From: Paenibacillus massiliensis 2301065 = DSM 16942
GTDB taxonomy: Bacteria; Bacillota; Bacilli; Paenibacillales; Paenibacillaceae
Length of the DNA: 64,000 bases
Assembly: GCF_000377505.1 (NCBI RefSeq)
Contig: NZ_KB898194.1
Location: forward strand, 151,845-215,844
Reading direction: 5' to 3'
Every line of letters begins with the position of its first letter. Position 1 is the stretch's first letter. The translations under genes were made by a program, and so were the position numbers. The notes under the pieces were generated by a model, which was not told where the DNA came from, ran no database searches, and worked only from the letters and a program-made list of their open reading frames with translations. Of this stretch, positions 1 to 7,415 are shown piece by piece.

Positions 1-801
1 TATACTATTGGGGTGGAGCCTCAAGCGCCCATGACGCGACCACAGGGCTTCTCAGCGATGCAATGCATGATTTCGCTCCAGGGAAGCGGGGTATTTCGAA
101 TCTATGGGGAGGAGGAATGGTCTGCTATTCCCGAGCACAGTCTGCTGTATATACCTGCTGGACTGCCGCATGAATACATGGCGCTAGATCAGCAGCATTG
201 GCTGTTGGGATTCGTCACCTTCACGGAGAGAAGAGAGGGATGGATGGCCGAATTAGGCTTCGGGCAGCAGCCTTATTGTATGCCATTGACCGAGGTGGAT
301 TCCTTGTATGCACGAATGGAGGAGATGTGGGAGATTACAGGGGAGCGTCCTCAGCTGTGGAAGTCTGCTGAGCTGCTGCTATCATTCTGCGTGGAGCTGC
401 ATCGGTTGCAGAAAGCGGAGAGAACGGACATCGTGCCGACACGTCAGCCGGATAGTGTGGTAGAAGCGATTACCTCATTTCTGCATGATCATCTGGAGCG
501 AGATTTCTCGCTTGATGAATTGTCAGCGTACATTGGATATTCTGCGAAGCAGACGGTGCGGCTGTTCACAGGGCGAGTGGGCATGACACCACATCAGTAT
601 TTGAAAAAAATACGCATGGAAACTGCCACATGGCTACTTGATCATCAGCAGCAGATGACGGTGAAGGAGATTGCGCTTCATGTAGGGATGGAGCCGGACT
701 ATTTTACCCGTACCTTCAAGCAGACCTATACGGTCACGCCCTCGGAGCATCGCCAGCGCCAGCTTGACAAGAAGAAGCTCTGGACGCCAGGGAAGCGATG
801 A
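1..801 (+). CDS. AraC-family transcriptional regulator, 5' end cut by window
   Basis: The reading frame is open from base 1, and the first in-frame GTG (13) has no ribosome-binding site in view, so the true start probably lies left of the window. About the first 110 residues resemble the cupin-like sensor domain of sugar-responsive AraC proteins. The last 100 carry two helix-turn-helix motifs: SLDELSAYIGYSAKQTVRLF, then TVKEIALHVGMEPDYFTRTF and the typical KQTYTVTPSEHR end. It should be a DNA-binding regulator of a carbohydrate gene outside the window; the ligand cannot be read. The only genes nearby on the right are small and a tRNA, so its target is probably upstream. Confidence 0.88.
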   Translation, partial: YTIGVEPQAPMTRPQGFSAMQCMISLQGSGVFRIYGEEEWSAIPEHSLLYIPAGLPHEYMALDQQHWLLGFVTFTERREGWMAELGFGQQPYCMPLTEVDSLYARMEEMWEITGERPQLWKSAELLLSFCVELHRLQKAERTDIVPTRQPDSVVEAITSFLHDHLERDFSLDELSAYIGYSAKQTVRLFTGRVGMTPHQYLKKIRMETATWLLDHQQQMTVKEIALHVGMEPDYFTRTFKQTYTVTPSEHRQRQLDKKKLWTPGKR

Positions 802-1016
802 TTTCATGACCCATGGACATCTCCCATATGCAATTAATAAAGCCAAAAGGGATCTACCCATACCGTAAGGAAACCTATGCCGTTAAGGAAGCTCATTTTA
901 TTGATGCTAAATGCTAAGAAAGCATATGTATGACAGGGAATCATTGGAGATAATGCTATTTTTGCGACAAGCCGGGCACACTAGCGGGGACAACTTGTAG
1001 CGAAAGAGGGACGCTC

Positions 1017-1181
1017 ATGCAGTGGATTTATTTCGGTAAGCTCTATACAACAAAGTTCCAGGCCGGCTGCCTGGCCAAGCGTCTTGAGGAGGACGGATGG
1101 ATGTACGGATATCAGGACCCCAAGGCGGTAGAGATCTATCAGTCACGTAGGGGGCGCTACGGCGTTCGCTTCATACCGTGA
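1017..1181 (+). CDS. small hypothetical protein, 54 aa
   Basis: ATG is preceded by a good ribosome-binding site (AAAGAGGG, about 8 bases upstream). The product begins MQWIYFGKLYTTKFQAGCLA and ends YGVRFIP. It is rich in aromatic and basic residues, with no signal peptide or membrane segment. The ribosome-binding site and amino acid composition favour a real gene. I do not recognise the family. It stands alone between the AraC gene and the oppositely oriented tRNA. Confidence 0.55.
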   Translation: MQWIYFGKLYTTKFQAGCLAKRLEEDGWMYGYQDPKAVEIYQSRRGRYGVRFIP

Positions 1182-1272
1182 TTGAAGATATTATAGAAGG
1201 ATTATTTTTTGAAAAGGTTAAATGGACGAAATCTGTATGGTGAACACAACAAAAAAACATGAGATAAAGCAA

Positions 1273-1304
1273 AAATCCTCTCCTGAATGAACAGGAGAGG
1301 ATTT
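1273..1304 (-). terminator. Rho-independent terminator of the CAT-anticodon tRNA
   Basis: A perfect 13-bp stem (AAATCCTCTCCTG and its complement) with a 6-base loop lies 9 bases past the tRNA 3' end on the minus strand and runs into TTTTTGC. Confidence 0.85.
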
Positions 1305-1312
1305 GCTATGTA

Positions 1313-1386
1313 TGGGCCCTGAGGGACTCGAACCCCCGACCAATCGGTTATGAGCCGACCGCTCTAACCAACTGAGCTAAGGGCCC
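1313..1386 (-). tRNA. tRNA with CAT anticodon (probably Ile2, otherwise elongator Met)
   Basis: Read on the minus strand it starts GGGCCCTTAGCTCAGTTGG and closes with AGGGCCC plus discriminator A. The D arm, the anticodon arm GTCGGCTCATAACCGAT and the T arm with GGTTCGAGTCC are intact. The anticodon is CAT. The loop context CTCATAA and the overall sequence resemble the Bacillus minor isoleucine tRNA, whose C34 becomes lysidine, more than the Bacillus elongator Met tRNA; this choice is inference. CCA is not encoded. Confidence 0.9.
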
Positions 1387-1444
1387 TCAATGCTATGCTG
1401 TGTTACTGATTATTCTTAGGAAACATCAAACAGCGGCGTTAATT

Positions 1445-1474
1445 AATATACAACATTTTCATTTCATTCGTCAA
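1445..1474 (-). promoter_or_regulatory. sigma-A-type promoter for the CAT-anticodon tRNA
   Basis: On the minus strand TTGACG (1474-1469) is followed after 18 bases by TATATT (1450-1445), about 60 bases before the tRNA 5' end. Confidence 0.6.
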
Positions 1475-1594
1475 GTGTTTTTTTGACATCAGGATATGAC
1501 GGCCTCATGAACAATGCTGAACAGCTTTTATTAAAATTTTAACAAGTATGACTTTTGGTACAGTTGTGGACAAATGTAGGGGACATAATGGGAG

Positions 1595-1623
1595 TTGAGA
1601 GGAAAGTCCTGTACTATTATAGG
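1595..1623 (+). promoter_or_regulatory. possible promoter of the 53-aa membrane protein gene
   Basis: TTGAGA and TATAGG are 17 bases apart, about 100 bases upstream of the small gene at 1725. The match to consensus is moderate. Confidence 0.35.
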
Positions 1624-1724
1624 GATATTCGTCGCAAGAGCCTATAAAAAAGTTGAACGAATGTGCCTATAGGTCTAAATAATCGGATCATATATGTCGA
1701 AATAGAACTTAAGGAGGGGGTTGT

Positions 1725-1886
1725 ATGAACTGGAATGCAATAAAGGTTAAGCTTGGCATGCGTCTTGGCATGCATCCTGCCAGATCAACGGAGGAAGGCA
1801 GCTTTACGACCGGGATTATTTGGGGATTGCTGCTCAGTGCGGTACTCTGGGTATCTATTATTGGCTGGATTTCAATGCTATTCTAG
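1725..1886 (+). CDS. small single-span membrane protein, 53 aa
   Basis: The ATG follows a very strong ribosome-binding site (AAGGAGGGGG, 4-8 bases upstream), which makes the gene convincing despite its size. The N-terminal half is basic and polar (MNWNAIKVKLGMRLGMHPAR). The C-terminal half is one hydrophobic helix, IIWGLLLSAVLWVSIIGWIS. The same helix pattern, WG-L-S-VLW-I-G, occurs in the 29-residue protein at 43186, so the two look like members of one tiny family. An N-in membrane peptide is likely. Function is unknown; a terminator hairpin follows at 2100. Confidence 0.7.
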   Translation: MNWNAIKVKLGMRLGMHPARSTEEGSFTTGIIWGLLLSAVLWVSIIGWISMLF

Positions 1887-1908
1887 AAGGACTAATAAGT
1901 AAACATTG

Positions 1909-1983
1909 TGCAGCTACAGTAGCTAACGGAAAGACGTAAAGGAGCAGCGAACAACGATAGCTCTGTTCCTGGAAGTAGCTGCA
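1909..1983. repeat. inverted repeat in an otherwise gene-free stretch
   Basis: TGCAGCTAC (1909-1917) and its exact complement GTAGCTGCA (1975-1983) bracket about 57 bases. It sits in the 1887-2275 interval, where apart from the terminator at 2100 I see no gene. It might fold into a long hairpin in the 3' part of the upstream transcript. Confidence 0.4.
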
Positions 1984-2099
1984 GACTACATATATCTGAA
2001 GTGAAAATCTAAAACACAGTAGAAACGTTTTGTTACAGTAGGAATAAGTATCGAAAAGCCTTTAATTGTAGTAGTAAGCGATTAATTGTAATATATGAG

Positions 2100-2134
2100 A
2101 AAACACCGCCCAGAAATGTCTGTGGCGGTGTTTT
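2100..2134. terminator. bidirectional terminator hairpin
   Basis: A perfect 11-bp stem, AAAACACCGCC with GGCGGTGTTTT, has A and T tracts on its two flanks. It can end transcripts from the small membrane gene on the left and from the minus-strand gene at 2276. Confidence 0.8.
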
Positions 2135-2275
2135 GCTGTCTAAAAGAGGGCTAGGCTGGTATATCCGTTGTGCCTGCCTATAAACTCCTATAAAGCCTGT
2201 AGATGCCTGTACGCGCTTGTGGCGCCATGTAGCAACCGAGACCCATTCTGGTTGATAAGTAAGCCTAAGGGGGCA

Positions 2276-2470
2276 TTATTCCTCCTCAGCTTCATGCTGG
2301 GTGTGCTTGCCACTAAAATCCTCTGCGAGCTTCTCCATTCCCTTGTTGACGGCTTCGTCAATCATATCGGTTGCTGCTGGACGGCTGGGGTCTACATCAG
2401 GGAGCTCATTGAAGCCTGGAGCTCGCTCCTCCAATGGCTTGTCATTCTCATGATCAGAAGCTTTGCTCAT
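2276..2470 (-). CDS. small acidic hydrophilic protein, 64 aa
   Basis: The ATG has GAGGTG about 8 bases upstream. The product (MSKASDHENDKPLEERAPGF at the start, HTQHEAEEE at the end) is highly charged, with no cysteine and no hydrophobic core except a short amphipathic stretch near DMIDEAVNKGMEKLAEDF. It is probably a soluble, partly disordered protein, perhaps of the small stress- or spore-associated kind common in Bacillota. Family not recognised. The terminator at 2100 serves its 3' end. The longer frame on the opposite strand has no ribosome-binding site and looks like a shadow. Confidence 0.6.
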   Translation of the reverse strand: MSKASDHENDKPLEERAPGFNELPDVDPSRPAATDMIDEAVNKGMEKLAEDFSGKHTQHEAEEE

Positions 2471-2654
2471 CTAGATACACCTCGTTTCTTCGAAAAGAAC
2501 TGTTTGTGATTCAAGTGATATTGTAAGTGAGCCAACACTTGAGCCTGTATTGGGGACAAGTAATAAGTGAAACAACATGAAGTAATTTTTCGCTGATTTC
2601 ACGATTCGCTATATGATGCTATTAACCCCATTCTTGATCTTGAATCAAAATGAA

Positions 2655-2679
2655 GCCGGAGAAGTTGTACCTCTCCGGC
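2655..2679 (-). terminator. terminator of the 56-aa membrane protein gene
   Basis: The stem GCCGGAGA/TCTCCGGC lies 15 bases past the stop codon on the minus strand and is followed by TTCATTTTGATT. Confidence 0.65.
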
Positions 2680-2693
2680 CAGGTCTTTCGTGC

Positions 2694-2864
2694 TTATCTG
2701 TGTTCAACTCGGTGTTCAACCAAATCGATGGTGCCCAGCACCAAATGGGCCAGACCAAATCCAAGAATGCCAGTGGCGGCGAGCTTGTACTTGCTTGCAA
2801 GCAGTACGGCTCCCGAGGCAGACACAACGGTACCAAGAACGGTTGGAACTAACCCTTCACGCAT
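2694..2864 (-). CDS. small hydrophobic membrane protein, 56 aa
   Basis: The ATG (2864-2862) is preceded by TGAGGAGTG about 8 bases upstream. The product starts MREGLVPTVLGTVVSASGAV and continues LLASKYKLAATGILGFGLAH, then VLGTIDLVEHRVEHR. Two hydrophobic segments (about residues 6-23 and 28-46) are joined by a short basic loop, so it is probably a two-helix membrane hairpin. Similar short proteins are widespread in Bacillaceae and Paenibacillaceae and are sometimes misnamed asparagine synthase. No function is assigned. Confidence 0.72.
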   Translation of the reverse strand: MREGLVPTVLGTVVSASGAVLLASKYKLAATGILGFGLAHLVLGTIDLVEHRVEHR

Positions 2865-3026
2865 ACATAACACTCCTCACAGATCAGATTGAAAGACAGC
2901 ATTATTGTGTGTTTAAGCGTAACAGGATATGCGTGGTTGTATTTGTGTGAAGTTTGAATTTGTTGTTGGATAAATGTCTCAGGGTCTCCGCAAATACAGG
3001 ATTCTTCAAAGGACTGAAAAAAACAC

Positions 3027-3055
3027 TTGCAAACATCTCTAAATTATCGTAAGAT
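3027..3055 (+). promoter_or_regulatory. sigma-A-type promoter for tRNA-Leu
   Basis: TTGCAA and TAAGAT are 17 bases apart, about 80 bases upstream of the tRNA. Confidence 0.5.
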
Positions 3056-3136
3056 ATGTTGGTGACCGCAAAACGGATGAATTAAAAGCCTTCCAATTAT
3101 TGCTTTGGATATAAGCGGAAGCATATATGATTTTAC

Positions 3137-3222
3137 GCCGGGGTGGCGGAATTGGCAGACGCACAGGACTTAAAATCCTGCGGTAGGTGACTACCGTACG
3201 GGTTCGACCCCCGTCCTCGGCA
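3137..3222 (+). tRNA. tRNA-Leu (anticodon TAA)
   Basis: The sequence begins GCCGGGGTGGCGGAATTGGC and ends CCTCGGCA. It has a 7-bp acceptor stem (one G-U), the D-arm motif GGCAGACGC, the anticodon arm CAGGACTTAAAATCCTG, a class II variable arm (GTAGGTGACTACC) and a T arm with GGTTCGACCCC. The 86-nt length and long variable arm are diagnostic of leucine tRNA. CCA is not encoded. Confidence 0.95.
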
Positions 3223-3234
3223 TCATATTTTATC

Positions 3235-3273
3235 GAAAGAATCCCTTGAAGTTCAAGGGATTCTTTCTTTTTT
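3235..3273 (+). terminator. terminator after tRNA-Leu
   Basis: A perfect 16-bp stem (GAAAGAATCCCTTGAA and complement, one-base centre) runs into TTTTTT, 12 bases after the tRNA. Confidence 0.9.
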
Positions 3274-3290
3274 AGTCTGAAACCTACAAC

Positions 3291-3522
3291 ATGGGGACAA
3301 GCACTTTATTATCGTTGGGGACGGATTGGGGACGAATTTTTGGATCGAAGACGTCAAGATAAGCTTTCGTTTTATGACTAAGCTTTTTGTTAACATAAGC
3401 ATTAGTGTCTGTGATCACCTGAGGTGCATGACGAAGTCGACGAGGACGAAGAATCAGAAAAAGAGGCGTTTGGAGGATTACAGGAGATATTTAGAAGTGC
3501 CCTTAAGAGCTCTGACGGCTAA
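3291..3522 (+). pseudogene. possible decayed coding remnants beside tRNA-Leu
   Basis: No intact gene lies between the tRNA and 3675. Two short reading fragments are visible. One at 3291-3362 reads MGTSTLLSLGTDWGRIFGSK; its GGGGAC-repeated DNA is like the 3' ends of some phage integrase genes. One at 3415-3522, without a start, is acidic and ends FGGLQEIFRSALKSSDG just before a terminator. TGGGGACAAG also occurs at 2552. tRNA-Leu genes are common integration targets, so an old excised element is possible. This is inference from weak signals. Confidence 0.22.
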
Positions 3523-3538
3523 CGCTGTCAGAGTTTTT
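3510..3538 (+). terminator. terminator hairpin
   Basis: A 10-bp stem (CTCTGACGGC with GCTGTCAGAG, one G-U) and TAAC loop are followed by TTTTT. The neat terminator without an intact gene in front supports the idea of a decayed coding region there. Confidence 0.75.
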
Positions 3539-3674
3539 GTGCGTTCGTTTGAAAACCATTATAAACAAATATGCAAAATTACAGTATATTTTTATAGATC
3601 AGCAAGTATATGTTTAGACAGTAATTCAGAACTTGTCTATCATACATTCATATACCATGGAAGAGGGGAATACA

Positions 3675-4781
3675 ATGTATAAAAGTCTCGTGTCATTGAT
3701 GTGTACAGTATCGTTGTTTCTGGCATTCTTTCCTGCTACGGCAGGCGCTGAGCCTGTTGGGATGCTAAGAGGTCAGGTTATTCAGACAGGAAGCCATCCG
3801 ACTAACCCCATAGGAAAAACGAGTACTGTTACGGATAATGATTTCTCAACCTTTTTTAATTTGCGTTCTGAAATCGAAAGCCGGACTGTGAATGATTTTT
3901 TGATCTATCAGTTTTCTACTCCGGTTGATATTACTGCATATAAACTATATATAGAAAACTATAACAAATATACTTTAACTTTTATATTTTATGATTCCGC
4001 AAACAAAGAAATCACCAGATTCAGGCAGACCATTTCAGGGGATAATGGAATTTATCCTTTTGCCAAATCTATAGAAGGCGTGAAGAAAATGGTGGTATGG
4101 AACTCGGTAAAGACCAACCCAACCCTAAAAGTCTTGGAATGGGACGTATATAATATTCCTGTTGAAAATCCAACTACATTGACTGCTTCTGGCGGTGATC
4201 GTCAGGCAACACTGACATGGGATCAGGTTCCTGAGGCCGATTCTTATACGGTACGCTATGGTACAGAACCTGGAAAGTATACCGAAACGCTGACAGTAAC
4301 GAAGGACAAATTTGAGGGTCTTGTTATCCCAGAGCTAACGAATGGGATAACATATTACTTTAACGTCATTCCAATTGTGAATGGAGTGGAAGTTCTTCCT
4401 TCTAATGAAGCCTCAGCAACCCCAGAAGATTCAGAAGCTGAGGAACCGACAACACCGGGAGAGCCAGGAACTGAGCAACCAGGAACAGGGGAACCAACGA
4501 ATCCAGAGGAACCTGGAACTGAGGAACCCACAGTGCCAGAACAACCATCCGGCAACCGAGCTATCTTGGTAGTCACAATGACGACTGGGCTGGAGAAGGA
4601 ATTCGATCTGAGCATGAAAGAAGTAAACGACTTCATTGCCTGGTACGAAGCAAAGCAGGCCGGATCAGGAAAAGCCTCCTACGCCATCAATAAGCATGAT
4701 AATAACAAAGGTCCATTCAGCAGTCGTAAGGATTACATTTTGTATGATCGTGTGCTGACCTTTGAGGTAAGTGAGTATTAA
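3675..4781 (+). CDS. secreted protein with fibronectin type III domain and Pro/Glu/Thr linker
   Basis: The chosen ATG has AGAGGGG about 6 bases upstream and opens a classical signal peptide (YKSLVSLMCTVSLFLAFFPA, cleavage near TAGA); an in-frame ATG 42 bases earlier lacks a site. Of 368 residues, about 27-165 form a beta-rich N-terminal region resembling a discoidin-like fold (inference). About 166-255 form an FN3 domain (ATLTWDQVPEADSYTVRYG). About 256-295 are a PGTEEP-type repeat linker. The last 75 residues are a small charged domain (EFDLSMKEVNDFIAWYEAKQ) seen in other Paenibacillus secreted proteins, as I recall. No catalytic motif or anchor is seen; a cell-surface or matrix-binding role is plausible. 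Confidence 0.85.
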   Translation: MYKSLVSLMCTVSLFLAFFPATAGAEPVGMLRGQVIQTGSHPTNPIGKTSTVTDNDFSTFFNLRSEIESRTVNDFLIYQFSTPVDITAYKLYIENYNKYTLTFIFYDSANKEITRFRQTISGDNGIYPFAKSIEGVKKMVVWNSVKTNPTLKVLEWDVYNIPVENPTTLTASGGDRQATLTWDQVPEADSYTVRYGTEPGKYTETLTVTKDKFEGLVIPELTNGITYYFNVIPIVNGVEVLPSNEASATPEDSEAEEPTTPGEPGTEQPGTGEPTNPEEPGTEEPTVPEQPSGNRAILVVTMTTGLEKEFDLSMKEVNDFIAWYEAKQAGSGKASYAINKHDNNKGPFSSRKDYILYDRVLTFEVSEY

Positions 4782-4817
4782 TATAAATCCTGCCATAGAG
4801 CTATTGTGCTTTCTAGG

Positions 4818-4849
4818 GCTTCACCAGCTAATGCCGGTGGAGCTCTTTT
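4818..4849 (+). terminator. terminator of the FN3 protein gene
   Basis: GCTTCACC pairs with GGTGGAGC (one G-U) and is followed by TCTTTTG, 37 bases after the stop codon. Confidence 0.65.
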
Positions 4850-4929
4850 GTTAATAAAAGTACTAGTATTCGCATATAGAGCAGGAGGAACGTGGGCCAC
4901 TGCTTTTTTGGGGGAAAGACTGTAGACCC

Positions 4930-5970
4930 CTACCGAACAGACTTCTCTTGAATGTACTTGCGATAGAGGGCAGGCGTGATCTCCTCGAACTTTTTGAAGA
5001 TTTTGATAAAATACCCCGATTCATTGAATCCCAGCTCATCACTGATCTGTGCGACGGGCATGTCGGTGACCTCCAGCAATTGCTTAGCCCACTTGATCTT
5101 CAGCCTTGCCAGATAAGTTGTGAAGTTCTCGCCAGTCTCCTTGGCGAACAACCTGCTGAAATAGCTTGGACTCAGGTGACACAGCTCGGCCATTTGTTTG
5201 AGCGCAATCTGTTCACTCTTGTGACTGTGTATGTATTCAAAAGCAGGCTGTAGCACCGGGCTCGTGATGTCGGTATCGCTCGGGCTGTTCTTGAGATAGG
5301 CATCTGCAATCGCATTGGTCATCTCTTTTTTAATGGATTCGATATTGCGAATGGAGTAGCCGGGCAGAATGGTGGACAGGTTCAACGACTCCTGATTTCC
5401 TGAGGCTTTCTCAAACATTTCGACCAGCAAATGCTTGTTCAGTGCCTCCTCCACAATGTAGCTGCAGAGCAGGGAAAGCATATTGGAGATGCTCACAATT
5501 TCATCATAGGTCATGACAGGCAACTGGTCATAGTCACTCTTTAATTCCTCCAGCTTTCCGGCATGCATGGGCACGTTCTTGGAAGTGACGATCTGCTCCA
5601 GTTCAGTCCCTTTCTCGGGGTCGGCGAGCTTCACTTGTCCCGCCATCACGGCGCCGATATATTTACCATCGATCGTAATGGGAATCGCAATATCTATAAT
5701 ATTGAAATGACAAAGATAGACGTAGGGTTCATTGAGTCGAACGGCTTCCAGACCGCCGCGCGCATCACATTTTTGGCAGTAGGGAAGAAGCTCGGGATCT
5801 TGGCGAACATTCTGGCAGAAGGCCTGGCAGCTACTATGACTGGTTACGGGAATACCTTTATAATCCACGGTTAGTATTGCGAGCTTGGTCACCGTTGCAA
5901 GTGAGTCCTGTAGACGTTTCCATTTGGTAAGGTCCAGAATTTTATGAATATGTAGATATTCTTTGATCAT
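4930..5970 (-). CDS. AraC-family regulator with PocR sensory domain (probable glycerol/DHA regulator)
   Basis: The ATG at 5970 is chosen because GGAGGT lies 7 bases upstream; a start 22 codons earlier lacks a site. The 346-residue product has an N-terminal PocR-type ligand domain (about residues 15-170) with its conserved cysteines (SSCQAFCQNV, LPYCQKCDARGG, YLCHFNI). A C-terminal AraC DNA-binding domain follows (about 240-346; IALKQMAELCHLSPSYFSRL, then MPVAQISDELGFNESGYFIK). PocR controls propanediol and glycerol genes in enterics. The gene is divergent from gldA-dhaKL with about 300 bp between, so it very likely controls that operon. The effector is inferred, not shown. Confidence 0.88.
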   Translation of the reverse strand: MIKEYLHIHKILDLTKWKRLQDSLATVTKLAILTVDYKGIPVTSHSSCQAFCQNVRQDPELLPYCQKCDARGGLEAVRLNEPYVYLCHFNIIDIAIPITIDGKYIGAVMAGQVKLADPEKGTELEQIVTSKNVPMHAGKLEELKSDYDQLPVMTYDEIVSISNMLSLLCSYIVEEALNKHLLVEMFEKASGNQESLNLSTILPGYSIRNIESIKKEMTNAIADAYLKNSPSDTDITSPVLQPAFEYIHSHKSEQIALKQMAELCHLSPSYFSRLFAKETGENFTTYLARLKIKWAKQLLEVTDMPVAQISDELGFNESGYFIKIFKKFEEITPALYRKYIQEKSVR

Positions 5971-6208
5971 AGGTGCGACCTCCATAGCTAACCTGAATCC
6001 ATGAATTTGGCCGTTAAAAGTTAGCAATTTGTACATATTAAGATGGAATAACGATGGGTAATGTAGTATGGGAGGTCAATATGCAACCATCTCATGACAA
6101 TAACATACCACGAATGTGTGAAAAGGCAAAAAATTACGATTGAAAATTATAATTATTTGTTATAAAAGTCCACTGTAAACGTCCATATCCTGCGTTATAT
6201 TAGGGTTA

Positions 6209-6223
6209 TTGTAAGCGATTAAA
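6209..6223 (+). promoter_or_regulatory. putative cre (CcpA) site upstream of gldA
   Basis: TTGTAAGCGATTAAA matches the catabolite-response consensus WTGNAANCGNWNNCW except at one position, 50 bp upstream of gldA. It fits carbon-catabolite control of glycerol use. Confidence 0.45.
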
Positions 6224-6272
6224 ATTTAAACATATTTCTGATTTTATATCAGATCAGGAGGCGTATATCTAT

Positions 6273-7415
6273 ATGAGAAAAGCATTTATCAGTCCAACCA
6301 AATATGTGCAGGGCGAAGATGAGCTGTTGAACCTGGGTTACTTTGTACAATCCTTCGGGAATTCTGCCTTGCTAATTGCACATCCGGATGATGTTCAGCG
6401 CGTAAAGGCGAAGCTGGATGCAACCGCAGAGAAGTTCAATATTACTTTTGTTGAAAGCGGTTTTAGAGGAGAATGCTCTCGTGAGGAAGTCGCACGCTTG
6501 CAAGAGATTGCGAAGGACAAAGGCTGCACCTGCACCATTGGCCTTGGTGGTGGTAAAGCGATTGATGCGGCTAAATGTGTAGCAGAGGGTGAGGCATTGA
6601 TTATCTGCCCAACGATTGCGGCAACCGACGCACCGACAAGCCACTCCGCCGTATTGTATACACCAGAGGGTGCCTTTGATGACTATGCTTATTTCAAACA
6701 AAGCCCGAGTGTAGTTCTCGTGGATACAACGGTGATCGCCAACGCTCCAACACGTTTCCTGGTATCTGGTATGGGAGATGCACTCTCTACTTATTTCGAA
6801 GCAAGAGCAACAGCGAAATCTTATTCCCGCGTGAATGCAAGTCTGCCGATGGGCTCCCGTGAAGGCTACACACCGTCAGCATTCGGTACGAATGCAGCGC
6901 TTGCCTTGGCGAAGCTGTGTTATGAAATGCTGCTGAGCGATGGCGTGAAGGCCAAGGTAGCCAGTGACAGCAACATGGTGACCCAAGCGCTGGAGAATAT
7001 CGTGGAGACCAACATCCTGCTGTCTGGCCTTGGATTTGAGAGTGGCGGTCTGGCCGCAGCGCACGCGATCCATAACGGGTTGACTATTCTGGAGGGTACA
7101 CATCATTTCTTCCACGGAGAAAAGGTGGCGTTCGGAACCATTGCACAGCTCGTCCTTGAAAATGCTCCAACCGAGGAGCTGCATCAGGTACTCGACTTCT
7201 GTCTTGAAGTGGGCCTGCCAGTCAGTCTGGCCGATATCGGAGTAGATACGATCAGCCAGGAAGAGCTGCTGAAGGTGGCAGAGATTGCTTGTATTCCGGA
7301 GGAATCCATTCACTCGATGCCGTTCCCGATCACAGTTCCTGAGGTTGCTGGCGCTATTGCAACAGCTGACCGGATCGGACGGGAGTACAAAGCTCGCCGG
7401 GAGGGGAAAAAATGA
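6273..7415 (+). CDS. gldA: glycerol dehydrogenase
   Basis: The enzyme oxidises glycerol to dihydroxyacetone with NAD+ in the cytoplasm. The ATG follows AGGAGG by 9 bases. The 380-residue protein has the NAD-binding motif GLGGGKAIDAAK (about 90-101) and the zinc-ligand pattern of the iron/zinc dehydrogenase family: Asp169 in SGMGDALSTYFE, His264 in GLAAAHAIHNG and His281 in HHFFHGEKVAFGT. Length is slightly above the usual 365-370 because of an insertion near 183-200. The stop overlaps the dhaKL start by four bases (ATGA), so the two are translationally coupled and the product is handed straight to the kinase. Confidence 0.95.
   Translation: MRKAFISPTKYVQGEDELLNLGYFVQSFGNSALLIAHPDDVQRVKAKLDATAEKFNITFVESGFRGECSREEVARLQEIAKDKGCTCTIGLGGGKAIDAAKCVAEGEALIICPTIAATDAPTSHSAVLYTPEGAFDDYAYFKQSPSVVLVDTTVIANAPTRFLVSGMGDALSTYFEARATAKSYSRVNASLPMGSREGYTPSAFGTNAALALAKLCYEMLLSDGVKAKVASDSNMVTQALENIVETNILLSGLGFESGGLAAAHAIHNGLTILEGTHHFFHGEKVAFGTIAQLVLENAPTEELHQVLDFCLEVGLPVSLADIGVDTISQEELLKVAEIACIPEESIHSMPFPITVPEVAGAIATADRIGREYKARREGKK

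Noticed and set aside
2168..2509. A 113-codon plus-strand frame opposite the 64-aa acidic protein
   Set aside because: No ribosome-binding site; Cys- and Leu-rich shadow of the better supported minus-strand gene.
3326..3682. A 118-codon frame across the tRNA-Leu to FN3 gene gap
   Set aside because: No ribosome-binding site, composition unlike protein, and it runs through a terminator and the start of the FN3 gene.
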